A stretch of 64,000 bases of DNA from Geothrix campi (GTDB lineage: Bacteria; Acidobacteriota; Holophagae; Holophagales; Holophagaceae), in contig NZ_JANHMP010000003.1 in NCBI RefSeq assembly GCF_024609265.1, positions 423,497 through 487,496 on the forward strand, given 5' to 3'. Positions 1 to 8,787 of this stretch are shown here, piece by piece (the stretch's first letter is position 1; each line of letters begins with the position of its first letter). A program made the translations under genes and the position numbers. The notes beneath the pieces are model-generated. The model worked only from the letters and a program-made list of their open reading frames with translations. It searched no databases and was not told the DNA's origin.

Positions 1-641
1 AAGGGGCGGCCCTCGCCGGTGCCCTGGAGCTCCACCAGCAGCAAGTCCCCGCCGGCCCCCTTCCCCGTCGTCGGCCTGGCCGCCACGAGGTTGCAGTCCA
101 CGGCCGCGAGGTGGTCCTCCTCGTATTCCAGATCCAGGACCAGGCCCTGGCGGCCTTCGCCAGATTCCACGATGCCCGCGCTCACGGCTGCCACCTGACG
201 GACCAGGGCCGCCTCCAGGCCCCTGCTTTTCAGCGCCAACGCCACGGCCACCCAGGCCCCGGTGATGGCCGCGCAGCGGGTGCCGCCATCGGCGTTCAGC
301 ACATCGCAGTCCACCGTGAGGGTGCGCTCCCCCAGGGCGGCCAGATCGACCGCCTGGCGGAGGCTGCGGCCAATGAGCCGCTGGATCTCCACCGTGCGCC
401 CCTGCTGCTTGCCGCGGGCGGCTTCCCGGTCGGACCGGGTGTTTGTCGCCGCGGGCAGCATGCCGTACTCGGCGGTGAGCCAGCCGGTGCCCCGGCCCTT
501 CATCCAGCCGGGCACTTTGTCCTCCAGGCTGGCCGAGCAGAGCACATGGGTGCGTCCCAGCTTCACCAGGCAGGATCCGGCCGCGTGGAGCTGGACGCCG
601 GTTTCAAATTCCAGGCTTCGGGACTCGTCACCGCGGCGCAT
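1..641 (-). CDS. rph: Ribonuclease PH, C-terminus cut by window edge
   Basis: Phosphorolytic 3'-to-5' exoribonuclease that trims tRNA 3' ends, using phosphate and releasing nucleoside diphosphates. About 213 codons are visible; the family is usually near 240, so only the last part is missing. The N-terminal half carries the family block [14 protein letters not shown], followed by the Arg-rich [15 protein letters not shown] segment that binds RNA/phosphate, and later [18 protein letters not shown]. The ATG at 641 overlaps the TGA of rpiB by one base (TGATG), so rpiB and rph are probably translationally coupled. No unusual features in the visible part. Confidence 0.93.
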   Translation of the reverse strand, partial: MRRGDESRSLEFETGVQLHAAGSCLVKLGRTHVLCSASLEDKVPGWMKGRGTGWLTAEYGMLPAATNTRSDREAARGKQQGRTVEIQRLIGRSLRQAVDLAALGERTLTVDCDVLNADGGTRCAAITGAWVAVALALKSRGLEAALVRQVAAVSAGIVESGEGRQGLVLDLEYEEDHLAAVDCNLVAARPTTGKGAGGDLLLVELQGTGEGRP

Positions 642-1072
642 CAGCAGCCCTTCCATTCGATCTTGTCCACGCGTCTTTGGTGGCGCCCACCTTCAAAAGG
701 TGTTTCCAGGAACAATTTCAGGTAGTATTCCGCCTTGAGCGGATCCGTCAGCCGCTGGCCGAAAGCGATGGCGTTTGCGTCATTGTGCTGCCGTGCCAGT
801 GCCGCGTGCTCAGGGGAGGTCACCAGCGCGCAGCGGATGCCAGCATGGCGGTTGGCCGCGATGCTGATGCCGATGCCGGATCCGCAGACCAGCACCAGGC
901 GCTCCCACCGGTTCCGGCCCTCCGCCGCCCGATGTGCGAAATCCGGGTAGTCCACCGAGGCCGATCCATCCGTGCCGAAATCCACCACCTCATGTCCCTG
1001 ACTCATCGCCCAGGCCTTGAGCCGTTCCTTCAGGTCGAATCCCGCATGATCGCTTGCAAAGCCGAGTTTCAT
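641..1072 (-). CDS. rpiB: Ribose-5-phosphate isomerase B
   Basis: Interconverts ribulose 5-phosphate and ribose 5-phosphate in the non-oxidative pentose phosphate pathway, in the cytoplasm. The 143-residue length is standard for RpiB. Visible family motifs are the N-terminal [17 protein letters not shown], the active-site cysteine loop [13 protein letters not shown], and [12 protein letters not shown] near the end. A LacAB-type galactose-6-phosphate isomerase is a less likely relative because the gene is single and without lac neighbours. It lies directly upstream of rph and divergent from the SNF2 helicase, with 86 bp between their starts for both promoters. Confidence 0.94.
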   Translation of the reverse strand: MKLGFASDHAGFDLKERLKAWAMSQGHEVVDFGTDGSASVDYPDFAHRAAEGRNRWERLVLVCGSGIGISIAANRHAGIRCALVTSPEHAALARQHNDANAIAFGQRLTDPLKAEYYLKLFLETPFEGGRHQRRVDKIEWKGC

Positions 1073-1158
1073 CGTCCCGCTCCCTGGCTCCCAGCCTACA
1101 TCGGGCGGCGCATGCGCCTCCTGATATCTATCCTCCGCCCCAAGCCTAGCGCCACTCC

Positions 1159-4100
1159 ATGCTGAATCCCTTCCTCCAGTACCGTCCCCAGGATCGGGGT
1201 TTCCTGCTCTGCATGCCCGAGGCGGTGGAACCCGCCGAGTGGGCCCGGGCGCTCCGCACTTTGCCGGGCGACCTGCAGGGCCGGGAGCGTCTGACCCCCG
1301 CCAAGGCCCAGATCTTCCTGCCCGATGCCTCCCTGGTGGAGATGCACGCGGTGCCCCTCCGTTGGCAGAGGGCCTACCCGTGGCTCTCCTTCCTGGCCCT
1401 GCGGCCGGGGAATGCCGGCCCCACCCTCCGCTACTGGGCCACAGCCCTGCGCCTGCTCCAGTCCCTCGTGGTCCGTGGCGCCCTGCTGCCCCAGCTGGAC
1501 ACCAAGGGCAACCCCTGGAAGGCCCGCTGGGGCGTGAGCCTCACCAGCCCCTCGGACCGCACCGCCCTGCGTCAGCTCGCGGAAGCCATGCCCCCCGCGG
1601 CCCTGGCCTTCCCCGAGAACGACACCTGGGCCTTCACCAAGACCGTGGCCCTCGGTGAGCTGGACGCCTTCGACATCGAGGACGACCTGGCCATGCCGCC
1701 CTCCGTGGATGCGGTGCTGACCGCCTTCCTGGAAGACGGGGCCGACTTCATCATGCGGTTCGTGGCCGGCGGGCTGCGCGCGGGCGACGATCCCCGCCTG
1801 GGCCTCATCCATCGCCTGCGGGGGCACAAGCGCGACCGCCTGCCCTGGGACGAGCGCCTCATGGTGGCCCTGGCCCACCAGCTGCCCGAGTTCCCCACCA
1901 TCGGCATCACCGAACGCACCCTGGGCGAACAGCTGGTCCAGTGGAGCGAGGGCGCCCGGCCCCAGTGGGTGCGGCCCAGCCTGCGCCTGGAGGCGCCGCT
2001 CGTGCCGACCCACAGCCAGGAGGTCCAGGAGGCGGACCGGCTGGCGGAGGAAGGCTGGATCCTCAAGGTGGGCCTGGAGACTGAGGCCGGGGCGGATATC
2101 GGCGTCACCAAGCTGTGGGAGCCCTCCACGGAACCGGAGGTTCTGCAAGCGCGCCAGGTCCTGCTGCGCGGGCTGGCTCGCGCCGTGCCCTTCTTCCCGG
2201 CCCTGGAGCGGGCCCTTTCGGGACAACGCCCCGAGGATCTGGTGTTGCGCCCGACGGAGGCCTGGGGCTTCCTGACCCGGGGTGCGGCCCAGTTGAAAGA
2301 AGCTGGCTTCCTCGTCCACATCCCCGAGGCCCTGGCGGACTTCGGCGGCGCCAAGCGCCTGCGGGCCAAGGTGCGCCTGGGCGCCCGCAGCATCGAGGAG
2401 TCCGCCACCCAGGCCCAGGCGGGCCTGGAGGGGAGCGTGAGCGCCGACTGGTCCCTCATGCTGGGCGACGATGCCCTGAGCGTGGAGGACTTCGCCCAGA
2501 TGGCGAGCCTCAAGCACCCGCTGGTGGCCTGGAAGGGCAAGTGGGTGGCGCTGGATCCCGAGACCCTCAAGCAGATCTCCACGGTTCTCCAGGCCAGCCG
2601 CGGCGCGGGCTTCGAGAGCATGACCAAGGGCGAGGCCCTGGCCGCCGCCCTCACGGGCACGGCGCGCATCCCGGGCGTGAGCGAAGCCATCGAAGTCGAG
2701 GTGGCCGGCGACTTCGGGGCCGCCCTCGATGATCTGAAGATCCTGCCCGACAAGCCCATCACCCAGCCCGTCACCTTCCATGGCCAGCTGCGCCCCTACC
2801 AGCTGCGCGGCCTGGCCTGGCTGGAGGGCCTGTCCCGCCTCGGGCTGGGCGGCATCCTGGCTGACGACATGGGCCTCGGCAAGACCATCCAGGTGCTGGC
2901 CCTGCTGCTGCACCGCCAGGAGCAGAGCCCCCAGCACGGCCCCGCCACCCTGCTCGTCTGCCCCACCTCGCTGCTGGGCAACTGGGAGCGCGAGCTGGCC
3001 AAGTTCGCGCCCAGCCTGCCGGTCTTCGTGCACCACGGCAACAACCGGGACCGCCTGCCCGCCACCTTCAAACCCCACACCCTCGTGCTCACCACCTACG
3101 GCGTGGTGCGCCGCGAGGAGGATACCTTCGCGACCCACGCCTGGGGCGGGGTGGTGGTGGATGAGGCCCAGGCCATCAAGAACGCCGGCTCCGCCCAGGC
3201 CAAGGCCGTGCGGAAGCTGCGGGGGAACTTCCGCCTGGCCCTCACGGGCACCCCCATCGAGAACCGGCTCACGGAACTCTGGGCCATCATGAGCGCAGGG
3301 CTCCCCGGGTATCTCGGCAGCGAATCCCAGTTCAAGGAGCACTTCGCCACGCCCATCGAGAAGTACCGGGATCCGGACGCCGCGGCCGAACTGCGCCAGC
3401 GCATCGGCCCCTTCATCCTCCGCCGCCTCAAGAGCGACCGCGCCATCATCCAGGACCTGCCCGAGAAGCAGGAAATGAAGGTCTTCACCACACTGAGCCG
3501 CGAGCAGGCCGAGCTCTACCAGTACCGCGTGGAGAAGATGGACGAAGAGCTGGATGCCGCCACGGGCATCGAACGCCGGGGCCGCATCCTGGCCCTGCTC
3601 ACGCACCTCAAGCAGATCTGCAACCACCCCAGCCAGTTCCTGAAGGCCCAGGGGCCCTATCGGGGCCGGAGCGGCAAGCTGGACCGCCTCACGGAGATGC
3701 TGGAGGAAGTCGTCGAGGCCGGCGAGCGGGCCCTCGTCTTCACCCAGTTCAAGGAGATGGGCGACCGCCTGCAGGTCCACCTCCACGATGCCCTGGGCTT
3801 CGAGCCGCCCTTCCTCCATGGCGGCACCACGCGGGAGGGCCGCGACGAGCTGGTGCGGGCCTTCCAGGAGGACCCGGACTCGTCGCCGGTGCTGCTCCTC
3901 AGCCTCAAGGCCGGCGGTGTGGGCCTCAACCTCACGGCCGCCACCCACGTCTTCCACTTCGACCGCTGGTGGAACCCCGCCGTGGAGGACCAGGCCACGG
4001 ACCGCACCTACCGCATCGGCCAGACGAAGAATGTACAGGTCCACAAGCTCGTCACCATCGGCACCCTGGAGGAGAAGATCGACGCCCTGCTGGAATCCAA

Positions 4101-4299
4101 GCGCGACCTCGCGGACCGCGTGGTGGGCACGGGCGAGGGCTGGCTCACGGAGCTGGATGACGATGCCCTCCGCCGCCTGGTGGCCCTGGACCCCGACGCC
4201 GAGCTGATGGATCCCGATGAGGGCAACGGCGAGGAACCCCCGGCGCCGAAAGCCGGCCCTTCAACGGGCCGCCGGAAGGCCAAGGAGGTGGCGCCATGA
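1159..4299 (+). CDS. SNF2-family DEAD/DEAH helicase
   Basis: Swi2/Snf2-type ATP-dependent DNA translocase of 1046 residues. The N-terminal 530 residues are the divergent bacterial SNF2-associated region. The ATPase core follows: Walker A in DDMGLGKTIQ near residue 570, the DEAQ box near 667, LTGTPIENRL, and the helicase C domain with LKAGGVGLNL and the RWWNPAVEDQATDRTYRIGQ motif near 905-950. Such proteins remodel protein-DNA complexes, but the bacterial subfamily has no firmly assigned substrate. It overlaps the next gene, a SWIM zinc-finger protein, by 4 bp (ATGA). This pairing recurs in bacteria and suggests that the two proteins act together. Confidence 0.93.
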   Translation: MLNPFLQYRPQDRGFLLCMPEAVEPAEWARALRTLPGDLQGRERLTPAKAQIFLPDASLVEMHAVPLRWQRAYPWLSFLALRPGNAGPTLRYWATALRLLQSLVVRGALLPQLDTKGNPWKARWGVSLTSPSDRTALRQLAEAMPPAALAFPENDTWAFTKTVALGELDAFDIEDDLAMPPSVDAVLTAFLEDGADFIMRFVAGGLRAGDDPRLGLIHRLRGHKRDRLPWDERLMVALAHQLPEFPTIGITERTLGEQLVQWSEGARPQWVRPSLRLEAPLVPTHSQEVQEADRLAEEGWILKVGLETEAGADIGVTKLWEPSTEPEVLQARQVLLRGLARAVPFFPALERALSGQRPEDLVLRPTEAWGFLTRGAAQLKEAGFLVHIPEALADFGGAKRLRAKVRLGARSIEESATQAQAGLEGSVSADWSLMLGDDALSVEDFAQMASLKHPLVAWKGKWVALDPETLKQISTVLQASRGAGFESMTKGEALAAALTGTARIPGVSEAIEVEVAGDFGAALDDLKILPDKPITQPVTFHGQLRPYQLRGLAWLEGLSRLGLGGILADDMGLGKTIQVLALLLHRQEQSPQHGPATLLVCPTSLLGNWERELAKFAPSLPVFVHHGNNRDRLPATFKPHTLVLTTYGVVRREEDTFATHAWGGVVVDEAQAIKNAGSAQAKAVRKLRGNFRLALTGTPIENRLTELWAIMSAGLPGYLGSESQFKEHFATPIEKYRDPDAAAELRQRIGPFILRRLKSDRAIIQDLPEKQEMKVFTTLSREQAELYQYRVEKMDEELDAATGIERRGRILALLTHLKQICNHPSQFLKAQGPYRGRSGKLDRLTEMLEEVVEAGERALVFTQFKEMGDRLQVHLHDALGFEPPFLHGGTTREGRDELVRAFQEDPDSSPVLLLSLKAGGVGLNLTAATHVFHFDRWWNPAVEDQATDRTYRIGQTKNVQVHKLVTIGTLEEKIDALLESKRDLADRVVGTGEGWLTELDDDALRRLVALDPDAELMDPDEGNGEEPPAPKAGPSTGRRKAKEVAP

Positions 4300-5270
4300 T
4301 CAGCCACACCGACCGCTTCGGCGCCACCTGGTGGGGCCGCCTCTGGATCAACGGCCTCGAAAAACTGGGGGACGACTACGAGAACCGCCTGCCGCGCGGC
4401 AAGAAGTACGCGGAAGATGGCCACGTCTCCCACTTCGGCGTGCAGCCCGGCGAGATCCAGGCCCGCGTCCACGGCCGCAAGACCTACAACGTGACCCTGG
4501 GCCTGCCCGCCCTCACCGCGGCGCAGTGGGAGAAGGCCCTGGCCCGCATCGCCCAGGAGAGCCGCTTCGTGGCCTCGCTGCTGGCCGGCGAGATGCCCCA
4601 GGGTCTGGACGAGACCTTCCGCGAGGCCGGTGCCAGCCTCTACCCGCGCGTCCCCAAGGAGCTGCAGACCCACTGTGATTGCCCCGACTGGGCCAACCCC
4701 TGCAAGCACGTGGCGGCGGTCTGCTATGTGATGGCCGAGGCCCTGGACCGTGATCCGTGGCTGCTCTTCGATCTGCGCGGCAAGACCCGCGACGAGGTGA
4801 TGCAGGCCCTCCAGTCCGCCCTGGAGGCCGCCGCCGTGGCCGCCCCCAAGAAGCGCGGGCGTCCCCCCAAGAAGCAGACCACGGTGGCAGACCTCCTCAA
4901 GCGCGAGCAGGCCCAGCCCGAACCCTGGCGCCACCTGCCGGAGGAGGCCTATGACGCCCTGCCCATGCCCCTTCCCGAGATCAGCATCCCCCGCGTGATC
5001 CCACCGGATCCGTCCGTGTTCACCCAGCTGGGGCCCCTGCCCCACGCCCGCATCGAGACCAGCCTCTGCCTGGCGGCCCTCATGCATCGGACCGCCCAGT
5101 GGGTGCTGCAGCAGATCGAAGAAGGCCCGCGCCGGCTGGATGACGGTGAATCCGAGGCCGAGTTCGAGCAACCCGCCTCCCCCTTCGACACCCCCCTGCC
5201 GCCCCCGGCCCGGCCCGGCCGCAACTGGCGCCACAAGAAGCGGCGCTGGGGGAAAAAGAGCGGACAATAA
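4296..5270 (+). CDS. SWIM zinc-finger protein
   Basis: 324-residue protein with a SWIM zinc finger around residues 126-139 (CDCPDWANPCKHVAAV: Cys, Cys, then Cys-x-His), a fold linked to DNA or protein binding. The N-terminus (RFGATWWGRLWINGLE) is typical of the bacterial SWIM partner of SNF2 helicases. A basic, proline-rich segment (KKRGRPPKKQ, near residue 190) resembles an AT-hook and could bind DNA; the C-terminus is also strongly basic. The strong ribosome-binding site AAGGAGGTG at 4281-4289 lies inside the helicase gene. Function is inferred only from its partner and zinc finger. Confidence 0.88.
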   Translation: MISHTDRFGATWWGRLWINGLEKLGDDYENRLPRGKKYAEDGHVSHFGVQPGEIQARVHGRKTYNVTLGLPALTAAQWEKALARIAQESRFVASLLAGEMPQGLDETFREAGASLYPRVPKELQTHCDCPDWANPCKHVAAVCYVMAEALDRDPWLLFDLRGKTRDEVMQALQSALEAAAVAAPKKRGRPPKKQTTVADLLKREQAQPEPWRHLPEEAYDALPMPLPEISIPRVIPPDPSVFTQLGPLPHARIETSLCLAALMHRTAQWVLQQIEEGPRRLDDGESEAEFEQPASPFDTPLPPPARPGRNWRHKKRRWGKKSGQ

Positions 5271-5288
5271 CCGGTCTCAGGAGTTTCC

Positions 5289-5663
5289 ATGCGTACCATC
5301 GCCACCCCGAACGCCCCCGCCGCCATCGGCCCCTACAGCCAGGCCCAGATCTCCGGCGGCCATCTCTTCACCGCGGGACAGATCCCCCTGGTCCCCGAGA
5401 CCATGGAGATGGTCACCGGTCCCATCGAGGCGCAGACCGATCAGGTCATGAAGAACCTCCACGCCGTTCTCCTCGCCGCCAACACCGGCTGGGACCGCGT
5501 GGTGAAGACCACGGTGTTCCTCACGGACATGGCCGACTTCGCCGCCTTCAACGCCATCTACGAAAAAGCCCTCGGCAGCGCCAAGCCCGCCCGTAGCACC
5601 GTGCAGGTGGCGGCCCTCCCCCGCGGCGCGAAAGTCGAGATCGAGCTCATCGCCGAAGTCTAG
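5289..5663 (+). CDS. ridA: RidA/YjgF/UK114 family reactive-imine deaminase
   Basis: Small cytoplasmic trimeric deaminase of 124 residues that hydrolyses reactive enamine/imine intermediates such as 2-aminoacrylate. The usual family blocks are present: the N-terminal PAAIGPYSQA, TAGQIPLVPET, the Asn/Trp region AANTGWDRVVKTTVFLTDM, and the C-terminal PARSTVQVAALPRGAKVEIE with the substrate-carboxylate-binding Arg. The start is supported by GGAG six bases upstream. It follows the SWIM gene by 18 bp, and an intrinsic terminator lies just downstream. Confidence 0.93.
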   Translation: MRTIATPNAPAAIGPYSQAQISGGHLFTAGQIPLVPETMEMVTGPIEAQTDQVMKNLHAVLLAANTGWDRVVKTTVFLTDMADFAAFNAIYEKALGSAKPARSTVQVAALPRGAKVEIELIAEV

Positions 5664-5684
5664 TTCAGCTCGGTTCCCACCACG

Positions 5685-5714
5685 AAAAAGGCGCGGAGAT
5701 TCCGCGCCTTTTTT
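5685..5714. terminator. Bidirectional intrinsic terminator
   Basis: A perfect 13-bp stem (AAAAAGGCGCGGA against TCCGCGCCTTTTT) closes on a 3-base loop. It is flanked by A-tracts on one side and T-tracts on the other, so it can terminate both strands. It sits between the convergent ridA (plus) and PstS-like (minus) genes. Confidence 0.9.
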
Positions 5715-5729
5715 GGCGTTCGCCCGGCC

Positions 5730-6710
5730 TCAGTTGCTGCGCAGGCGCTTCCGGTACAGCTGGGCGATGTCGGCGGGCAGCGGGTAGAGCGAAGCCTGGG
5801 CGACAGCCGTCTGGCCCTGGCGGGAGAGGACGTACTGCAGGAACTCCGCGACCGCCGGAGCCAGGGACTTGCCGGGAGCGCGGTTCACATAGAAGTAGTA
5901 GGTCCGGGCCAGGGGGTACTTGCCCGAGACCACATTCTCCTGGGTCGGCGGGACCGGATCCTTGGCCTGCAGCGGCGTCACAGCCAGGGTCTTGTTGCGG
6001 GCCAGCCAGTTGGACAGCGTGGCGATGCCGATGCCGTTGGCATCGGTCATCACGGCTTCGGCGATGCCCGGCCAATCCACCTCGTCATGGACGGTGGTCT
6101 TGTACTTGCCCTTCAGGAGCACCAGGTCGCGGATCCCGGACCGCGCGGCCGTGCCCTCGGCGCGCATGTAGGGATGGATGGGGCGCTTGGAATAATCACC
6201 CCGGACGCCCAGGTCCCCCCAGGTGTCCACGGGCGCATCCTTCTTGTAACCGGCGTTGTGGGTGGTGGAGAAGGCCGCGTCGAGCTGATCCATCCCGATG
6301 TCCTTGATGGGATTGCCGGCATTGACGAAGACGATGAAGGCGTCGTAGCAGACCACCAGCCTGGTGGGGGTGTAGCCGAATTTCTTCTCGAAGGCCTGGT
6401 GTTCCTCCAGGGTGAGCTCGCGGGCGAGGTGGATCATGGGCACCGCGTTGTCCATCAACGCCTTCACGGCGGTGGTGGATAGGCCCTGGGTGACCTTGAA
6501 CTGGGCCTGGGGCTGCAGGGCCTTGAACCCGGTCTTCCACTCCTCCCAGACATCCGTCAGGGAATCGGCGCCGATGCTTTCGATCACCGCGTTGACGTCC
6601 TGAACCGGCGCGTAAGAAGGCAGGTTGGGATCCAGCTTGGGGACATGCTGGACGACCCCCTGGCTGAACAGCAGGGTGCTGGCCGTGAGGGCGAGGAAGA
6701 ACGAGCGCAT
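5730..6710 (-). CDS. PstS-like phosphate-binding protein, copy A
   Basis: 326-residue exported substrate-binding protein of the PBP/PstS superfamily. MRSFFLALTASTLLFSQG is a plausible signal peptide, and AGGAG lies a suitable distance upstream of this ATG, so I prefer it to an upstream alternative start. The body has the YDAFIVFVNAGNPI segment, the DTWGDLG strand, and a C-terminal SGKYPLARTYYFYVNRAPG block typical of PstS-like proteins. It would sit in the periplasm and bind phosphate or another oxyanion. A close paralogue follows upstream at 6925-7908, and no pstCAB permease genes are in the window. It could be a scavenging or sensor protein. Confidence 0.82.
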   Translation of the reverse strand: MRSFFLALTASTLLFSQGVVQHVPKLDPNLPSYAPVQDVNAVIESIGADSLTDVWEEWKTGFKALQPQAQFKVTQGLSTTAVKALMDNAVPMIHLARELTLEEHQAFEKKFGYTPTRLVVCYDAFIVFVNAGNPIKDIGMDQLDAAFSTTHNAGYKKDAPVDTWGDLGVRGDYSKRPIHPYMRAEGTAARSGIRDLVLLKGKYKTTVHDEVDWPGIAEAVMTDANGIGIATLSNWLARNKTLAVTPLQAKDPVPPTQENVVSGKYPLARTYYFYVNRAPGKSLAPAVAEFLQYVLSRQGQTAVAQASLYPLPADIAQLYRKRLRSN

Positions 6711-6838
6711 GGAGACTCCTGGGGACAAGGAGGACGAGCCCCGGGCACCGTCGGCCGGGTACTCGTCCCAAAGCAGAACACTCCCCAAGTCTAGTATCTT
6801 TTGATTAAATTACTATAATTTTTACCAATCCATTCGAT

Positions 6839-6868
6839 TGTATAACTCAATTTATTGCTTTTTTTCAA
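6839..6868 (-). promoter_or_regulatory. Putative sigma-70 promoter of PstS-like copy A
   Basis: On the minus strand TTGAAA (6863-6868) and TATACA (6839-6844) are separated by 18 bp, a reasonable sigma-70-type match. It lies in an AT-rich patch (about 6790-6880) that contrasts sharply with the GC-rich surroundings, and it is about 130 bp upstream of the copy A start. A second possible -10 (TATAGT) lies closer to the gene. Confidence 0.45.
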
Positions 6869-6924
6869 TCTCATCTCGTCCCAGTCTGCGTCCTGGAGAT
6901 CCGAGCGTAATTCCGGGGGCCTGC

Positions 6925-7908
6925 CTAGTTGGCCCGGAGCCGCTTCCGGTTCATCTGGGCGATCTCCGTGGGCAGGGGATACAACATGGCCTGGGCCACC
7001 GCAGCCTGGCCCTCCCGGGACAGGGCGAACTGCAGGAATTCGGCCACCGCGGGGGGCAGGTCCTTGCCAGGCGCGCGGTTCACATACAGGTAGTAGGTGC
7101 GGGAAAGGGGGTACCGGCCGGAGATCACGTTCTCCTGGGTGGGTGCCACGGCTTCCTTGGCGTGGAGCGGCGTCAAGGCGAGGGTCTTGTTCCGGCTCAG
7201 CCAGCTCGCGAGGGTGCCGATGCCCAGGCCGGAGGCATCGGTCATGACCGCCTCCGAAATGCCGGACCAGTCGGGGCACTCCAGCACGGTGGGCTTGTAC
7301 TTCCCCTTGAGAAGCACCATCTCCTGGATGGTGACCCGGGAGGCGAGCCCTTCGGCGCGCATGTAGGCGTTGATGGGCCGCCGGTTGTAGTCCCCGTTGC
7401 GAACCCCCAGGTCTCCCCAGGTGTCCACCGTGGAATCCGACCGGTAACCCGCGAGCTTGGTGGTGGAGTAGGCCGCGTCCAGCTGGTCCATGCCCAGGTC
7501 CTTGATGGGATTCGCCGCGTTCACGAACACGATGAAGGCGTCGTAGCACACCACCAGCTTGATGGGCTGGTAGCCGAACTTCTTCTGGAAGGCCTGGGCT
7601 TCCTCCACCTTCATTTCCCGGGGCAGGTGGAGAAGGGGCGCACCATCTTCGATGAAAGCCTTCAAGGCGCGCGGCACCGGAACATGCGCCACCTTCAGCT
7701 GGACCTTGGGTTGGACGCGCTTGAACCCGACCCGCCACTCCTCCCACACATCAGCGAGCGAATCGGCCCCGATGCTTTCCAGCACCCCATCCACCTGGGC
7801 CGTGGGGGCGTAGGCTGGGAAGCTCGGATCCACCTTGGGGGCGTACTGGACCACGCCCTGGCTGAGCAGGGCGGTGCAGACGGCGAGCGAAAACACGAGA
7901 TGGCGCAT
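6925..7908 (-). CDS. PstS-like phosphate-binding protein, copy B
   Basis: 327-residue exported binding protein, closely related to the neighbouring copy A along its whole length: shared KKFGYxPxxLVVCYDAFIVFVNA, NPIKD, GMDQLDAA and VNRAPGK blocks. MRHLVFSLAVCTALLSQG is a signal peptide, and the ATG at 7908 is preceded by AGGGG. The two genes are a tandem duplication with clear divergence. As for copy A, no cognate ABC permease or PhoU is visible. Periplasmic phosphate or oxyanion binding is inferred from the fold; the real ligand is unknown. Confidence 0.82.
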   Translation of the reverse strand: MRHLVFSLAVCTALLSQGVVQYAPKVDPSFPAYAPTAQVDGVLESIGADSLADVWEEWRVGFKRVQPKVQLKVAHVPVPRALKAFIEDGAPLLHLPREMKVEEAQAFQKKFGYQPIKLVVCYDAFIVFVNAANPIKDLGMDQLDAAYSTTKLAGYRSDSTVDTWGDLGVRNGDYNRRPINAYMRAEGLASRVTIQEMVLLKGKYKPTVLECPDWSGISEAVMTDASGLGIGTLASWLSRNKTLALTPLHAKEAVAPTQENVISGRYPLSRTYYLYVNRAPGKDLPPAVAEFLQFALSREGQAAVAQAMLYPLPTEIAQMNRKRLRAN

Positions 7909-8055
7909 GATGACCCCTGGTATGTGAAACATGAGATTCACTGGGGCGCATCGCTGCCCAGTCAGGGACTGGATGGGGCGCCCTTCGGATCCTGCAGACA
8001 GGGTTAATCTACCACCGCATCCTTTACGCTCTGGCAAAATCCTTCCTGGAAACTG

Positions 8056-8787
8056 TCAGGTCAATCCCAGCCTGGCCTTGAGGGCGGGTGCGGCCCCCCG
8101 GCTGACCTCCAATTCCACCCCTCCGGCCAGGCGGACGAGGAGGCGGCCCGAATCCCCCGCCCGGACGCCGAGCACGGCCTCGGGCCGGATCAACAGGTGG
8201 CGATGGCCGCGGACCACCCTGGGCCCCAGGGCCAGTTCCGCCTCCGCCAGAGTCTTCCACGCGGTGCGCAGCCGCTCGCCCACGAAGGCCCACACGACGC
8301 CATCCTCGAACAGGAAGTGCGTGGTCTTCGCGAGATCCACCAGCACCAACCCCGCGCCTGCCCTCACGGGGAACCGGAAGGGCCCGGTGGGCCGGAGCGT
8401 GGCCTCGTGCCCAGCGCCATTCCCCACCGTGGCACGCAGGCGCTGGAGGGTGGCCGCCAGCCGCTCGGCCGTCACCGGCTTGAGCAGGTAGTCGGTGGCG
8501 GCCTGTTCGAAGGCCCGCACGGCATGCTCCGCATAGGCCGTCACGAACACCACGGGGATGGGCCGCGGCAGATCAGCGTTCACATCCAGCCCGGTGAGGC
8601 CGGGCATCTGGATGTCCAGGAACAGGGCGTCCACACCTTCGCCACGGGCCAGCCAGGCCAGCACGGAAGGTCCATCCTCCAATGCCGCCACCACTTCGCA
8701 ACCCGCCTCCCGCAGCAGTCGCGTCAGCCGACGCAAGTTGAAGGGCTCGTCCTCGGCCACCAGCACGCGCAGCGGAGGCCTGCTCAT
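8056..8787 (-). CDS. LytTR-family response regulator
   Basis: 243-residue two-component response regulator. Residues 1-120 form a receiver domain with the acidic pair Glu12-Asp13, the phosphoacceptor Asp58 in FLDIQMPGLTGLD, and Lys in YLLKPV. Residues about 135-243 form a LytTR DNA-binding domain, including the RGHRHLLIRPEAV stretch. It overlaps its kinase gene by 4 bp (ATGA) and is expected to be phosphorylated by it. Target genes are unknown; the Spy-like gene at the head of the operon is a natural candidate for autoregulation. Confidence 0.92.
   Translation of the reverse strand: MSRPPLRVLVAEDEPFNLRRLTRLLREAGCEVVAALEDGPSVLAWLARGEGVDALFLDIQMPGLTGLDVNADLPRPIPVVFVTAYAEHAVRAFEQAATDYLLKPVTAERLAATLQRLRATVGNGAGHEATLRPTGPFRFPVRAGAGLVLVDLAKTTHFLFEDGVVWAFVGERLRTAWKTLAEAELALGPRVVRGHRHLLIRPEAVLGVRAGDSGRLLVRLAGGVELEVSRGAAPALKARLGLT

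Noticed and set aside
1096-4044. 982-codon antisense open frame opposite the SNF2 helicase
   Set aside because: It is a GC-rich shadow of the helicase; it has no family similarity and is low-complexity.
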